Source: Desulfarculales bacterium
GTDB lineage: Bacteria; Desulfobacterota; Desulfarculia; Desulfarculales; Desulfarculaceae
Direction: 5' to 3'
DNA: 61,018 nt
Assembly: GCA_031267815.1 (NCBI GenBank)
Contig: JAIRYI010000080.1
Coordinates: 1-61,018 of the forward strand
Positions 50,658 to 60,470 of the stretch are shown piece after piece. The position numbers and the translations under genes are program-made. The notes under the pieces are model-generated. The model saw only the letters and a list, made by a program, of their open reading frames with translations, had not been told where the DNA came from and did not search any database. Numbering within the stretch: the stretch's first letter is position 1; the number at the start of each line of letters is the position of its first letter.

Positions 50658-52145
50658 ATGAATTATTTCGGATTGCGGGTTCCCCCGCGCCGCGAAGACC
50701 GCCACCCCGGCACCTGCCTGGCCTATGGGGGCACTCTTTGCGGATCTAAAAAAGGCGGGCGCGGATGCGCTATGGCGGCTGATGCGGAACGCGCCTTTAC
50801 CCAGGGTTCAATCTGTCCCTTGCTGCCGGCTATGGGCATGATGGCCAGCCTGCCCGACACGGTTGTCCTCATGCACGGCGGCGTGGGTTGCGGCACCTGT
50901 CTGCACGGCACCAACGGCAATGTCCGCGCGGGTTTCGCCGCGCGCCGGGGCCGGCCGGCCGATATCCGCTGGATGTCCACCGCCCTCAATGAAATTGATG
51001 TTATTTCTGGAGGAAATGAAAAATTGGCCCAGGCCATCAAAGAGGCGGACGCGGCCTTTGAACCTAAAGCCATATTCACAGTCTCCGGATGCCTGCCCGC
51101 TATTATCGGTGATGACATTGATGCTGTGGCGGCTCAGGTGCAGCCGGAAGTGAAGGCGAAAATTCTGCCGGTACACTGCGAAGGATTCAAATCCAGATTC
51201 ATGGCTACCGCCTATGACGCGGTATACCACGCCATTGGCAGGAATTTGCTCCCTTCTCCGTCCCCGACTGCCGTCAGAGAAGAAAAGACCATCAATATAA
51301 TGAATGTCGGCTCCATGGGGAGAGTGGACGAGCTGGAATTGGCGCGGCTGGTGGGGTCGCTTAATCTCCATGCCAATTTTTTCCCGGTATTTGCGGATCC
51401 GGACAGTTTTGCCGCCGCCACCCAAGCCTCGCTGTCCATATGCACCTGTCCTACCCATGATGATTATTTTCTGCAATACTTACAGGAAAAATACGGCGTA
51501 CCCTACATAATCCGCCATATGCCCATCGGCATTGCCAATACCGGCGCCTGGCTGCGTGACGCCGGCGCGCATTTTGGGCTGTCGGATATTGCCGAATCGC
51601 GCATCAAAGCCGAAGAGGAAGACCTCGGCAACGCGCTGAAAGAATTCCTGCCTCTGTTTAAAGGTAAAAGAGTGTTTATATCGGCAGGAGAATTCCGTTC
51701 TCTGGCCACAGCTTCTCTGCTGAAAGAACTGGGATTTGAAATCGCGGGCATCCGCTCCTTCCATTATGACCAATTCGCGGAACTGGAACTGGATAAACTG
51801 CGGGCGGACGGACAGGATTTTGTCTGGAATGTGGCCAATGTGCAGCCTTTTGAAGAAGCCAATCTGCTGAAACGGCTGAAGCCTGACCTTTTTCTGGGCC
51901 ACTGGCACGGCAATAATACGGCTGCGCGCTTGAGCATACCCACCCATGTCATTTACAATACCGGCTATGGTTATATCGGCTACCGGGGAGTATATGATCT
52001 GGCGGCCAGACTGTACCGTAAATTGAGTAATACTTCCTTTGGCGACCGTCTGGGCGCTTACAGCCAATTGCCTTATAAAAAGTCATGGTACAGTAAGAAT
52101 CCGTTCTTGTTCATCCGCTCCCAATCAGGAGAAGCCATATGTTGA
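50658..52145 (+). CDS. NifD-like nitrogenase-like component alpha
   Basis: 495 residues from ATG 50658 with AAGGAG eight bases upstream. P-cluster-type cysteines are kept: GRGCAMA, HGGVGCGTC and TVSGCLPAIIGDDID. A Cys in SICTCPTHDDYF and a His in PTHVIYNTGYGYIGYRG sit where NifD has the FeMo-cofactor ligands Cys275 and His442. The NifD segment with Gln191 and His195 (QSLGHH) is absent: HCEGFKSRFMATAYDAV. So it probably binds a NifB-type cluster but does not have the N2-reducing pocket. With K-like partner, NifB and a sulfonate-type transporter it resembles methylthio-alkane reductase or an uncharacterised group. Overlaps the next gene by seven bases. Confidence 0.82.
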   Translation: MNYFGLRVPPRREDRHPGTCLAYGGTLCGSKKGGRGCAMAADAERAFTQGSICPLLPAMGMMASLPDTVVLMHGGVGCGTCLHGTNGNVRAGFAARRGRPADIRWMSTALNEIDVISGGNEKLAQAIKEADAAFEPKAIFTVSGCLPAIIGDDIDAVAAQVQPEVKAKILPVHCEGFKSRFMATAYDAVYHAIGRNLLPSPSPTAVREEKTINIMNVGSMGRVDELELARLVGSLNLHANFFPVFADPDSFAAATQASLSICTCPTHDDYFLQYLQEKYGVPYIIRHMPIGIANTGAWLRDAGAHFGLSDIAESRIKAEEEDLGNALKEFLPLFKGKRVFISAGEFRSLATASLLKELGFEIAGIRSFHYDQFAELELDKLRADGQDFVWNVANVQPFEEANLLKRLKPDLFLGHWHGNNTAARLSIPTHVIYNTGYGYIGYRGVYDLAARLYRKLSNTSFGDRLGAYSQLPYKKSWYSKNPFLFIRSQSGEAIC

Positions 52146-53476
52146 GTTCTATTGAAAGTCCGCGTTGGACCTGCGCCCTGGGAGGAGCGCTGGCCGCCGC
52201 CGCCGCTCTTCCCCGCACCATCCCGGTCATGCATTCCGGCCCTGGCTGCGCCGCTAATTTTGCCTGGACCCAAAACGGGGCGGCGGGACTGCAGGTGGCG
52301 GGCAGATGCGCCGGGCTCAGTTTTCCCGCCACCAATATGCAGGAAGGAGAAATCGTATTCGGGGGAGCCGAGCGCCTCCACGAACAGTTGCGCCACACTT
52401 TGCAGATCATGGACGGAGATCTATATTTTGTACTTACCGGCTGCATCCCGGAAGTTATCGGCGATGATGTGGAAAGCGTGGTAAGCGGGTATGCGGCCGC
52501 CGGCAAACCGGTGATCATGGCCTCCACCGCCGGTTTCAAAGGTAATTCCTATTTTGGCTATGAGCAGGTGCTGAAGGCCGTATTCCAAAAAATAGTCAGG
52601 CCGGGAAGCGCCGCAAAGCGCAACCTGGTCAATATCTGGGGTATCCCTCCCATGATGGACGTATTCTGGCGGGGCAATCTCAGAGGAGTGGAGGAATTGC
52701 TGGGTCTTTTGGGTTTCAGGGTCAATACTTTTTTCGGCGGGCAGGCCAGTTTGCCTTCCATTGCCAACGCCGCCGCCGCCAGGCTGAATATTGTCCTTTC
52801 CGATGTTTACGGAGTGGAAGCGGCGGAGCTTTTCCGGGATATCCATGGCGTTGATTTCATCACCTCGCCTCTGCCTCTGGGGGCGGCCGCTTCCGATCGT
52901 TTTTTGCGCCGCATAGGCCGGCGGCTGGAGGTGCCGGCTAAAAAAATTGAAACCATAATCCAACGGGAAAACAAGCGGCGCTATGATTACCTAGAACCGA
53001 TTATAGATGTTTACAACGATATGGAAGCGCAGCGCTACGCTATTGTGATTGGCGACGCCAATTACGCCTGCGCTCTGGCGGATTTTTTGGCCGAAGACAT
53101 GGGCTGGCTGCCGGAACTGACCGTGATCACTGATGTGCTGGCGGATGATATCAAAGCCGGCCTGCTCCGGCAAAGAGAAGGGCGCAGCCTTATACCTGCT
53201 CAAAAAATTATATTTCGATCCGGAAGCAGAGAAATTCTGGAAGCGGCTGCCGATGACTGGACGCCCTCTAACGGAAGATACAGTAAACGCAGCCAGCCGG
53301 TTTTTGTGCTGGGAAGTTCTCTGGACAGAAATCTGGCCCAGACCTTGGGAGCCGGGCATTTAAGCGTATCTTTTCCTGTTTCCAACCGGGCGGTCTTAAA
53401 CCGCGGCTATACCGGCTATGGGGGCGGTCTGCTGCTGATGGAAGATGTGATCAGCGCGTTCATTCTCGCGCGCTGA
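52139..53476 (+). CDS. NifK-like nitrogenase-like component beta
   Basis: 445 residues. The three P-cluster cysteines are visible: RWTCALGGALAA, HSGPGCAAN and LTGCIPEVIGDDVESV. The protein is shorter than NifK (about 520) and lacks its N-terminal extension. C-terminal VLNRGYTGYGGGLLLMEDV corresponds to the conserved GYxG region of the family. Forms the heterotetramer with the D-like protein. There are no nifE/nifN genes here. Confidence 0.82.
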   Translation: MLSSIESPRWTCALGGALAAAAALPRTIPVMHSGPGCAANFAWTQNGAAGLQVAGRCAGLSFPATNMQEGEIVFGGAERLHEQLRHTLQIMDGDLYFVLTGCIPEVIGDDVESVVSGYAAAGKPVIMASTAGFKGNSYFGYEQVLKAVFQKIVRPGSAAKRNLVNIWGIPPMMDVFWRGNLRGVEELLGLLGFRVNTFFGGQASLPSIANAAAARLNIVLSDVYGVEAAELFRDIHGVDFITSPLPLGAAASDRFLRRIGRRLEVPAKKIETIIQRENKRRYDYLEPIIDVYNDMEAQRYAIVIGDANYACALADFLAEDMGWLPELTVITDVLADDIKAGLLRQREGRSLIPAQKIIFRSGSREILEAAADDWTPSNGRYSKRSQPVFVLGSSLDRNLAQTLGAGHLSVSFPVSNRAVLNRGYTGYGGGLLLMEDVISAFILAR

Positions 53477-53500
53477 AAAACCTTTAGGAGTGTAACGGTA

Positions 53501-54451
53501 ATGCGAATTTTGAAGATTTGGTGGCCGCTTTTGTCTTCCTCCCTGGCAATCGTTCTGGAAATCTGGCTGCCTAACAGCCCCAAACATCCTCCGGTAGCGG
53601 AACCGTATTTTTTATATTTACTTATACTTGCTTCAGTATTATTTCTGGGCTGCGCTGTTGGGTGCTGTTTACGGGCCGGTTTCCGGGCAATAATAGATGA
53701 TAAAGCCTATTTTTACGCCGCGGCGCTGGCGGCCTTAAACGCGCTTAATCTGGTTACCAATAAGTTCAGTCTCTTGCCGGCGATTTTTTTTCCCACTCCG
53801 GACCGGATTTTAAATGTGCTGGTGACGGATTTTCCCTATCTGTTTGCCGATTGCCTGGGATCTTCCGCCAAACTGTTATTCACCGGTTTTTTCAGCGGCG
53901 CTGTGGCCGGCCTGATCACCGGCATTGCTGTGGGCTTCAGTAAAAAAATAAGCTATTGGGTCAACCCGCTTATCAGGATAATCGGCCCAATTCCGCCCAC
54001 TGCCTGGATTCCTATTGTATTGGTGGCTTTTCCCACCACTTTCGGCGGCGGAGCGTTTTTAATCGCCCTGTCCGTATGGTTCCCAACCACGGTCATGACT
54101 TCCAGCGGCATTGCCAATGTGCAGAACGCTTTCTTTGAAGTATCCAGCACCTTGGGCGCCGGTCATTATTATCAGATTTTTCATGTGGGCATCCCGGCCG
54201 CCATGCCTTTTATCTTCATCGGACTGTTCACCGGCACCTGTTCTTCCTTCATCACCCTGATGACCGCGGAAATGCTGGGCGTGAAAAATGGCCTGGGATG
54301 GTACATAAACTGGCAGCGTGAGATGCTTTCTTATGCCAACGTCTATGCGGGACTGATCATCATCGCGGTAAGTTTCTATATTTTCATAACCATGTTTTTT
54401 AAATTACGCGATCATATCCTGGTATGGCAAAAAGGTGTAATCAAATGGTAG
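53501..54451 (+). CDS. ABC transporter permease (SsuC/TauC-like)
   Basis: 316 residues with seven or eight hydrophobic segments (LLSSSLAIVLEIWLP, LYLLILASVLFLGCAVG, LIIIAVSFYIFITMFF). The cytoplasmic loop after SSTLGAGHYYQIFHVGIPAAMPF is the EAA motif contacting the ATPase. Located 24 bases after the K-like gene with TTTAGGAG before the ATG, so it belongs to the same operon. With the next two genes it forms an importer probably for a small organosulfur or oxyanion substrate, inferred from family. Confidence 0.82.
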   Translation: MRILKIWWPLLSSSLAIVLEIWLPNSPKHPPVAEPYFLYLLILASVLFLGCAVGCCLRAGFRAIIDDKAYFYAAALAALNALNLVTNKFSLLPAIFFPTPDRILNVLVTDFPYLFADCLGSSAKLLFTGFFSGAVAGLITGIAVGFSKKISYWVNPLIRIIGPIPPTAWIPIVLVAFPTTFGGGAFLIALSVWFPTTVMTSSGIANVQNAFFEVSSTLGAGHYYQIFHVGIPAAMPFIFIGLFTGTCSSFITLMTAEMLGVKNGLGWYINWQREMLSYANVYAGLIIIAVSFYIFITMFFKLRDHILVWQKGVIKW

Positions 54452-55293
54452 CTGTATTTAAAAACTTATTCAACCTTTCCTTGGCCGATGATAATGATGA
54501 AAAAAAGGGAAAATTATCAGGCTCGATTTCAGTTGACAGGGTGGTCAAGTCGTTTATTCAGAACGACGGCGGCCGGGTGGTGGCTTTGTCAGGCGTCAGT
54601 CTTGAAGTGGGCGGCGGGGAATTTGTTTCTCTCATCGGTCCTTCCGGGTGCGGTAAATCAACTTTGCTGCGCCTGATCGCCGGTTTGAACCGGGCTGATT
54701 CCGGCAGCCTCTATTTGGACGGGGAAAAGATAACCCAACCGGAATATCAAAGGGGGCTGGTCTTTCAAAACCCTTTGCTTTTCCCCTGGCTCAATATTCA
54801 TTCCAATGTGGCCTTTGGCCTGCGCGCCAGGAAAATTTACCGTGAAAACAAAAACGAAGTTGAAAAATTTCTAAAATTGGTGGGCCTGGAAAAATTCGGC
54901 AGGGCCTATCCTCATCAGCTTTCCGGGGGCATGGCCCAGCGAGCCTCTCTGGCCAGGGCGCTTATCAACCGGCCCAGAGTGCTTTTGCTGGATGAACCTC
55001 TGGGCGCCCTGGACGCCTTTACCCGTATGAACATGCAGGACGAAATCCTGCGTATCTGGCGGGAAAGAAAAATTACCATGATCATGGTCACCCATGATGT
55101 GGATGAAGCTATTTATCTGTCAGACCGGGTTGTGGTAATGAGTCCGGGGCCGGCCAAGATTGACACTGTTCTGGATGTGCCTTTTTCACGGCCGCGCGCG
55201 CGGAGCAATCCTGATTTTTTGCTCCTGCGCAGTTCCATTCTCAAAATTCTCAATTACGGAGGGCAAATTGTTGAGCCAACTTATCAGATATGA
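54445..55293 (+). CDS. ABC transporter ATPase (SsuB/TauB-like)
   Basis: 282 residues from ATG 54445, which overlaps the permease stop; an ATG at 54424 would add seven residues. Walker A LIGPSGCGKSTLLRL, Q-loop VFQNPLLFPW, signature LSGGMAQRASLARAL, Walker B VLLLDEPLGALD and MVTHDVDEAIYL. Complete nitrate/sulfonate/taurine-family ATPase. The N-terminal 30 residues are an extra lead. Confidence 0.92.
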   Translation: MVAVFKNLFNLSLADDNDEKKGKLSGSISVDRVVKSFIQNDGGRVVALSGVSLEVGGGEFVSLIGPSGCGKSTLLRLIAGLNRADSGSLYLDGEKITQPEYQRGLVFQNPLLFPWLNIHSNVAFGLRARKIYRENKNEVEKFLKLVGLEKFGRAYPHQLSGGMAQRASLARALINRPRVLLLDEPLGALDAFTRMNMQDEILRIWRERKITMIMVTHDVDEAIYLSDRVVVMSPGPAKIDTVLDVPFSRPRARSNPDFLLLRSSILKILNYGGQIVEPTYQI

Positions 55294-55466
55294 ATTGGCT
55301 TATCCGGAAAGGCGTCTCCTGGGGCGGACGCCGAAAAGCAGGCGGCTTCCGCCCGGCGCATATATTTCGGGATTTACAGTTAATTTTTTGCAAAAACATC
55401 ACAGACCATAGTCAGAGGAACGATCTTGTCCATCATCACATTTGAAAAATAAGGAGAATCTTCATT

Positions 55467-56465
55467 ATGAAAAAAAATCATTCCATCCTCATCATTTTAC
55501 TTGCGGTTTTTGCCCTATGCCTGACGGCCGGAACCCAACTTAAGGCCGCGGATCTGAAACCCCTCAAAGTGGGCTATGGCGGCAGTCTGTGTGAAGGGCC
55601 CCTGCATATTGCCATTGAAAAAGGGTTCTTCGCCGGAGAAGGCCTGGATGTGGAAGCGATAAAGCTTGCTCCGGGAACCAATTTTGAAGCTATAAGCGCC
55701 GGTAAAATCGACGCCAGTTTTGGGCTTCTGGCCACGCTTATCCAGCCCTTGTCCAATGGCCTGCCCATCAAAATAACCACTGGCCTGCATACCGGCTGTG
55801 ACAAATTACTGGTGCCCGCCGATTCAGGCATCAAGACTTTAAGTGATCTTAAAGGAAAGCGTATCGGTGTGCCCAGTCTGGCCAGCAGCCCCATAATGTT
55901 CGCCAAACGCGCTTTGGCCGCTGCCGGAGTGGGTGTGAGCGATAAAAATCTGGAAGTTGAATTTATCGTCTTCAGCAATGCCGAATTAGCTCTGGCCCTG
56001 CAAAAAGGCGCGGTGGACGCTATTGCCGCCAATGACCCGGTGGCCTCGCGCGCGGCCCATGAATTTAAATTGACCGTTTTGCTGGATTCAGCCTTGGACA
56101 AACCCTATGAAAATCAATATTGCTGCTCCGCCTATGTCAGCGATGATCTGTTTGCCAATGATCCTGATACTGCCGCCAAATTTACCAGGGCCATGCAAAA
56201 AGCCAGCGCCTGGATTCAGCATAATCAGGATGAAACCGCCGCCATCCAGGTGGAAAAAAATTATGTGCCCGGAGATCCGGTTTTTAACGCCGCCGTACTC
56301 AAAACCTTCAACTATATTCCCTCGGTAAAGGGAGCTTACGATGCGTTTGCCATTACCGCCCAGGAATTAAAACAGATAGGCGTACTGGCGGAAGACGTGG
56401 ATGTTAAGCGGCTGCAGGAAAACAGCTTCGCTTTTTTACCCGGAGTCGATGACACTGTAAAATGA
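55467..56465 (+). CDS. ABC substrate-binding protein (NMT1/SsuA-like)
   Basis: 332 residues. Signal peptide MKKNHSILIILLAVFALCLT ending near LKA, then a two-lobe binding protein: LKVGYGGSLCEGPLHIAIEK, FEAISAGKIDASFGLLATL and LSDLKGKRIGVPSLASSP. AAGGAG precedes the ATG. It lies 173 bp after the ATPase gene, in a gap with a GGCGTC/GACGCC hairpin, so it may have its own expression level. Two unusual Cys (HTGCDKLL, NQYCCSAY) may contribute to the pocket. It is the last gene of the nitrogenase-like operon. Confidence 0.85.
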   Translation: MKKNHSILIILLAVFALCLTAGTQLKAADLKPLKVGYGGSLCEGPLHIAIEKGFFAGEGLDVEAIKLAPGTNFEAISAGKIDASFGLLATLIQPLSNGLPIKITTGLHTGCDKLLVPADSGIKTLSDLKGKRIGVPSLASSPIMFAKRALAAAGVGVSDKNLEVEFIVFSNAELALALQKGAVDAIAANDPVASRAAHEFKLTVLLDSALDKPYENQYCCSAYVSDDLFANDPDTAAKFTRAMQKASAWIQHNQDETAAIQVEKNYVPGDPVFNAAVLKTFNYIPSVKGAYDAFAITAQELKQIGVLAEDVDVKRLQENSFAFLPGVDDTVK

Positions 56466-56481
56466 GGCGTTCATTTCCTCT

Positions 56482-56514
56482 GCGGGGAAACCTTGCGGGT
56501 TTCCCCGCTTTTTT
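56482..56514 (+). terminator. Strong Rho-independent terminator
   Basis: GCGGGGAAACC (56482-56492) pairs perfectly with GGTTTCCCCGC (56498-56508), then six T. It ends the nitrogenase-like/transporter operon just before the convergent sdaA gene. Confidence 0.92.
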
Positions 56515-56522
56515 GTGTACCC

Positions 56523-57884
56523 TCAGCAGGTAAAGCGGGGCAGGGCGGCCAGACCGCCCTGGGAAGTTTCTCTGTATTTGGCATTCATATCTTTGCCGGT
56601 GCGCAGCATGGCTTCTATGACATTGTCCAGGCTCACCGCCGGACGGCTTATCCGTTCCAAAGCCATACGCGAAGAAGTGATAGCCTTGATGGCATTAATG
56701 GCATTGCGCTCAATACAGGGTATCTGCACCTGCCCGCCCACAGGGTCGCAGGTAAGCCCCAGGTTATGCTCCATGCCGATTTCCGCGGCGGCGCAAACCT
56801 GCAAAGGCGAACCTCCCATGAGTTCAGTCAGACCCGCCGCGGCCATGGAGCAAGCCACCCCCACTTCACCCTGGCAGCCTACTTCCGCCCCGGCAATAGA
56901 GGCGTTCATACGATAAAGCAGGCCCACAGCGCCTGCGGTGAGGAAAAAACGCTGCAGGACGTCATTGTCCAGAGGGTTGATAAATCTGTTGTAATAGGCC
57001 AGCACCGCCGGAATTATTCCGCATGCCCCGTTAGTGGGAGCGGTTACCACCCGGCTGCCGGCGGCATTTTCTTCCCCCACCGCCAAAGCGAACATACTGA
57101 CCCAGTCCATTACCAGCAGGGGGTCGCTGCTCATGGTCTGGCTGAGCAATTTGCGGTACAGAGCAGGGGCTCTTCTCTGTACCCGCATGGGGCCAGGCAG
57201 CACGCCTTCGGAATTCGTGCCCCGCTTTATGCATTCCTCCATAATTTTCCAGATACATAGGCAGTAAGCGGCCACATAATCGCGGTCATGTAAGGCCAGT
57301 TCATTTTCCATGGCTACAGCCGAAATACTTAAGCCATGTTCCCGGCACTGATGCAGCAAATCATCAGCCGAAGCAAAGGGGTAAGGGAGAGACTTCTCCT
57401 CCGCGGCTTCCGCGCGGCCGAAATTTTCCTCTTCCACCACCGTCCCTCCGCCGATGGAATAATAGGTTTTCCGTAAAACGGTTTTGCCCGCGCCGGTCGC
57501 GGTAATGCTCATCCCATTTTCGTGCAGGGGCATGGAACTCTGATGAAAAATAATGTCATCATCTATTTGGAAAGGTATATTTTTTTCCCCGCCGGCCAGA
57601 GGCAGGAGTTTATTTTCCCGCACTCCGGCCATAAATCCGGGAATATCCTCTACAACCACGGTGGCCGGCGCAAAGCCGGCCAAACCCAGTAAAACAGCCT
57701 GATCTGTCTGGTGGCCTTTGCCGGTCAGGGCAAGCGAACCGTATAAATCTATATTTATATGTTCTGTCTGACTCAGATATGGTTCCAGATCATGGAGGAA
57801 CAGTCCTCCCGCTCTCATCGGTCCCAGGGTGTGAGAACTGGAAGGACCTATTCCTATTGTGAACATGGAAAGCGCCCCTAGCAT
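56523..57884 (-). CDS. sdaA: L-serine ammonia-lyase, iron-sulfur dependent
   Basis: 453 residues, single-chain type. N-terminal IGIGPSSSHTLGPMRAG is the signature; the cluster cysteines are in VGCQGEVGVACSMAAAGL and LTCDPVGGQVQIPCIERN. It converts L-serine to pyruvate and ammonia. Cotranscribed with the serine permease gene directly upstream (16-bp gap), so serine is taken up and used as carbon or energy source. Confidence 0.95.
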   Translation of the reverse strand: MLGALSMFTIGIGPSSSHTLGPMRAGGLFLHDLEPYLSQTEHINIDLYGSLALTGKGHQTDQAVLLGLAGFAPATVVVEDIPGFMAGVRENKLLPLAGGEKNIPFQIDDDIIFHQSSMPLHENGMSITATGAGKTVLRKTYYSIGGGTVVEEENFGRAEAAEEKSLPYPFASADDLLHQCREHGLSISAVAMENELALHDRDYVAAYCLCIWKIMEECIKRGTNSEGVLPGPMRVQRRAPALYRKLLSQTMSSDPLLVMDWVSMFALAVGEENAAGSRVVTAPTNGACGIIPAVLAYYNRFINPLDNDVLQRFFLTAGAVGLLYRMNASIAGAEVGCQGEVGVACSMAAAGLTELMGGSPLQVCAAAEIGMEHNLGLTCDPVGGQVQIPCIERNAINAIKAITSSRMALERISRPAVSLDNVIEAMLRTGKDMNAKYRETSQGGLAALPRFTC

Positions 57885-57899
57885 GCCGCACCTGCCTTT

Positions 57900-59153
57900 C
57901 TATGAAAAAATGGCATAAAACGCGGATAAAACAGTTGCAGTGCCAATAACAAGCACGAAAATATTACTCCATTGCCCCCGATAGCGGCGTAAATCCGCTA
58001 TTATGTATACAGCGCACATGGGCATGACGAAAAGAATAAGAGCGATAATAGGCCCGCTTATAGTTTCAATAAGTCCCAGAATGCTGGGATTTTTTATAGC
58101 CGCCAGCCAGCAGGTCAGAAACATGAAGGCTGACATTATAATATTAATTTTCTTGGAACTTATACTTTTTCCCCGGGCAGCCAGACTTTTATCCACAATC
58201 CCCTTCAATCCCTCAACCGCGCCCAGGTAATGGCCGAAAAAGGAACTGGTTATGGCGGTAAAAGCTATCAAAGGCGCAAAATAAATAATAAAAGCGCTGT
58301 CGCCCATATTGGCCAGATAAGATAAAATGGAAATATTCTGCGCCTTGGCCTGGGCCATGTCCTCGGGAGTGAGGCTTAATACACAGCTGAAAACAAAAAA
58401 CATCACAAAAACCCACATGCAGGCGGCGTTGCCGCGCAGTATCTGAGAAGCTTTTTTTTCCGCCTTGTCTCCATAATGGCGTTGCTGGGCCATGCTGAAA
58501 TAGGAAATAATGGGGCCGTGGTTAAAAGCGAAAACAACCACCGGCAGGATCATCCATAAAGTTAGCGATACGTCGGTAAAAATAAAATGAGCTTCCCGAA
58601 ATATGGACAGGTTCCATTGGGGGATCAAATAAATGGAGATAAACAGCAGAGACAGGAGCAGGGGATAGACTATCCATTCAGTGACTTTGAGCATTATTTT
58701 TTCGCCGGACAGTATGCACAGCATAAAGGCGGCGATTAAAACGGCCGAGAGCAGGGCACGGGGAGGAGAGGCCAGACCCATCTGATTGACAATGAACGAC
58801 TGTACTGTGTTAGTTATACCTACCGCGTAAATCAGCACAATAGGGTAAATGGAAAAAAAGTACAAAACAGTTATAAGCATACCGGCGGCCTTGCCGAAAC
58901 GTTCGTCCACCACCTCGGTTATGCTGCTGCCGGGACGGGATGAACTCAAAATGAAACGGCTTAAACCGCGATGGGCATAATAAGTCATGGGGCCGCAGAT
59001 CACAGCTATAATCAAAAGCGGCCATAGGCCTCCCACACCGGCGTTGATAGGCAGAAATAATATCCCTGCCCCAATCGCGGTGCCAAACAGGCTTAATACC
59101 CACAGAAAATCATGCCTGCTCCACGCCTGTGAAGCATGGTTGTTGCTTGTCAT
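57900..59153 (-). CDS. Serine/threonine permease (SdaC-like, HAAAP family)
   Basis: 417 residues with about 11 transmembrane segments. LFGTAIGAGILFLPINAGVG is the N-terminal HAAAP hallmark and PIVVFAFNHGPIISYFSMAQ type helices follow (VVVFAFNHGPIISYFSMAQQ). Proton-coupled serine uptake in the inner membrane. First gene of the sda operon; the upstream gap (59154-59422) holds only a GGAGCG/CGCTCT hairpin and probably the promoter. Confidence 0.88.
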   Translation of the reverse strand: MTSNNHASQAWSRHDFLWVLSLFGTAIGAGILFLPINAGVGGLWPLLIIAVICGPMTYYAHRGLSRFILSSSRPGSSITEVVDERFGKAAGMLITVLYFFSIYPIVLIYAVGITNTVQSFIVNQMGLASPPRALLSAVLIAAFMLCILSGEKIMLKVTEWIVYPLLLSLLFISIYLIPQWNLSIFREAHFIFTDVSLTLWMILPVVVFAFNHGPIISYFSMAQQRHYGDKAEKKASQILRGNAACMWVFVMFFVFSCVLSLTPEDMAQAKAQNISILSYLANMGDSAFIIYFAPLIAFTAITSSFFGHYLGAVEGLKGIVDKSLAARGKSISSKKINIIMSAFMFLTCWLAAIKNPSILGLIETISGPIIALILFVMPMCAVYIIADLRRYRGQWSNIFVLVIGTATVLSAFYAIFS

Positions 59154-59422
59154 ATTCTTAATTATCCTTTCTCAAGACTTGCCGCAGGTTAGCTGCCGGG
59201 TTTACATGAATTGGCAGCCGGAGCGTAAATCCGCTCTGTCCGCAGGCCAGTCCTGTTTTCAAAAATTTAACATCAACGACTCAAACAGTGTGCAAGATAC
59301 GCCTCAATTCGCGGGCAAATGTATTGAGGGTCATGCGTTTTTAATATTTCACTTTGGTTATTCCAACAAATATGCAATGCCTGCGGGAGGGGATAGAACC
59401 GATTGCGGAAAATGTACTCTTT

Positions 59423-60460
59423 CTACCAGGCTCGGGCCATCCGACTCAAAGGAGTAAGCATATTGAGGAGACGTCCGGCATCTTTTTCATTCAGCGAACC
59501 CAGGCCGCAGGCCGGGGTAATAAGGGACGCCTTCGCTAAATCGCTCTTGTTTATGCCTGACTTTACCAGATTATCCAAAAGTTCTTTCAAGTTAAGCCAT
59601 AAATCATCCAGATTGCCGGCTTGCCGGGGGTCGGTGGGAACCGCTCCCCAGGCCACCCCGCCCCCCTGGGCCAGATAACTCTGCAATTGGCTGAAGTATA
59701 ATAATAAATAACTGCCGTAACCGGCTGAGTCCAGACTTATGATATCCGGCCCCGCCTCCATGATAAGCGACCAGTCGGTATTACCGCAGCAATGCAACCC
59801 GAGCAGAAATTTTTCCTGACGGACGCGCGCTTCTTCAAAAGCGGCGCGCAAGAGGCGCAGGGCCTGTTCCCTGGTCAAAGGGGAAAAGGCGGAGCCAAAC
59901 CCGGTCAGGGACGGTTCATCAAAAAATATTATGGGCCGGGCGCCCTTGGCTCCCAAAATCCTGGCTTGAACCGCCGCCGCCGCTCCCAGGCCTCTGGCCA
60001 TGGCCTCAGCTATCTCTTCATCATACAGCAAGGCTTTGCCATTGGAACCGATGACCGCCGAGGCCAAAGTTATAGGGCCGGTAACCTGCCCTTTGACCAT
60101 GCCCGACGAGGGCAGAAAATTTTGGGTAAACGCCTGAAAACCGCTGGCCTCTGTTTCGTTTAAAATAAAATTGTCTTCATTGCCCTCCCATAAATTCTGA
60201 TAAAAGAGAGCCAGAGCCTCTTCCCGGCTGACGCCGGGACTAAGCGGCTCCACACTGCGGGTATCCGGATTGGCGCTGATCAGAGGGGCCAGCGCCCGGC
60301 TATACATCAACAGCATGTCTTCCCGGCTGGAACGGTTTACTAATTGCGGCCAGAACGGCGCCTCGGGCAAAGCCTGAGTGATCAGATCCAAAGCCGCTCC
60401 AACATCGCTATGGGGGAGGGAGCCGATAGCCGTAGCCACAAAATTATAATCAGGAGCCAT
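59423..60460 (-). CDS. Core MetE/UROD-like methyltransferase
   Basis: 345 residues. Barrel of the UROD/MetE superfamily without the N-terminal half of full MetE: ATAIGSLPHSD, VKGQVTGPITLAS, FFDEPSLTGFGS, and the zinc-type motifs LGLHCCGNTDWS and LITPACGLGSL. Short core MetE proteins in anaerobes transfer methyl groups from methyl-corrinoid proteins to homocysteine. The RACo-like activator in this window is compatible with that. Substrate inferred. Confidence 0.72.
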   Translation of the reverse strand: MAPDYNFVATAIGSLPHSDVGAALDLITQALPEAPFWPQLVNRSSREDMLLMYSRALAPLISANPDTRSVEPLSPGVSREEALALFYQNLWEGNEDNFILNETEASGFQAFTQNFLPSSGMVKGQVTGPITLASAVIGSNGKALLYDEEIAEAMARGLGAAAAVQARILGAKGARPIIFFDEPSLTGFGSAFSPLTREQALRLLRAAFEEARVRQEKFLLGLHCCGNTDWSLIMEAGPDIISLDSAGYGSYLLLYFSQLQSYLAQGGGVAWGAVPTDPRQAGNLDDLWLNLKELLDNLVKSGINKSDLAKASLITPACGLGSLNEKDAGRLLNMLTPLSRMARAW

Positions 60461-60470
60461 GGTATGACCT

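Noticed and set aside
50808-52067. Long minus-strand frames of 222 and 195 residues opposite the NifD-like gene
   Set aside because: They are mirror frames of a conserved gene in GC-rich DNA, with no recognisable domain and no ribosome binding site.
48352-53476. Functional nitrogen-fixation cluster
   Set aside because: nifE and nifN are missing, the D-like protein lacks the Gln191/His195 segment, and the K-like protein is short; a nitrogenase-like enzyme is a better fit.
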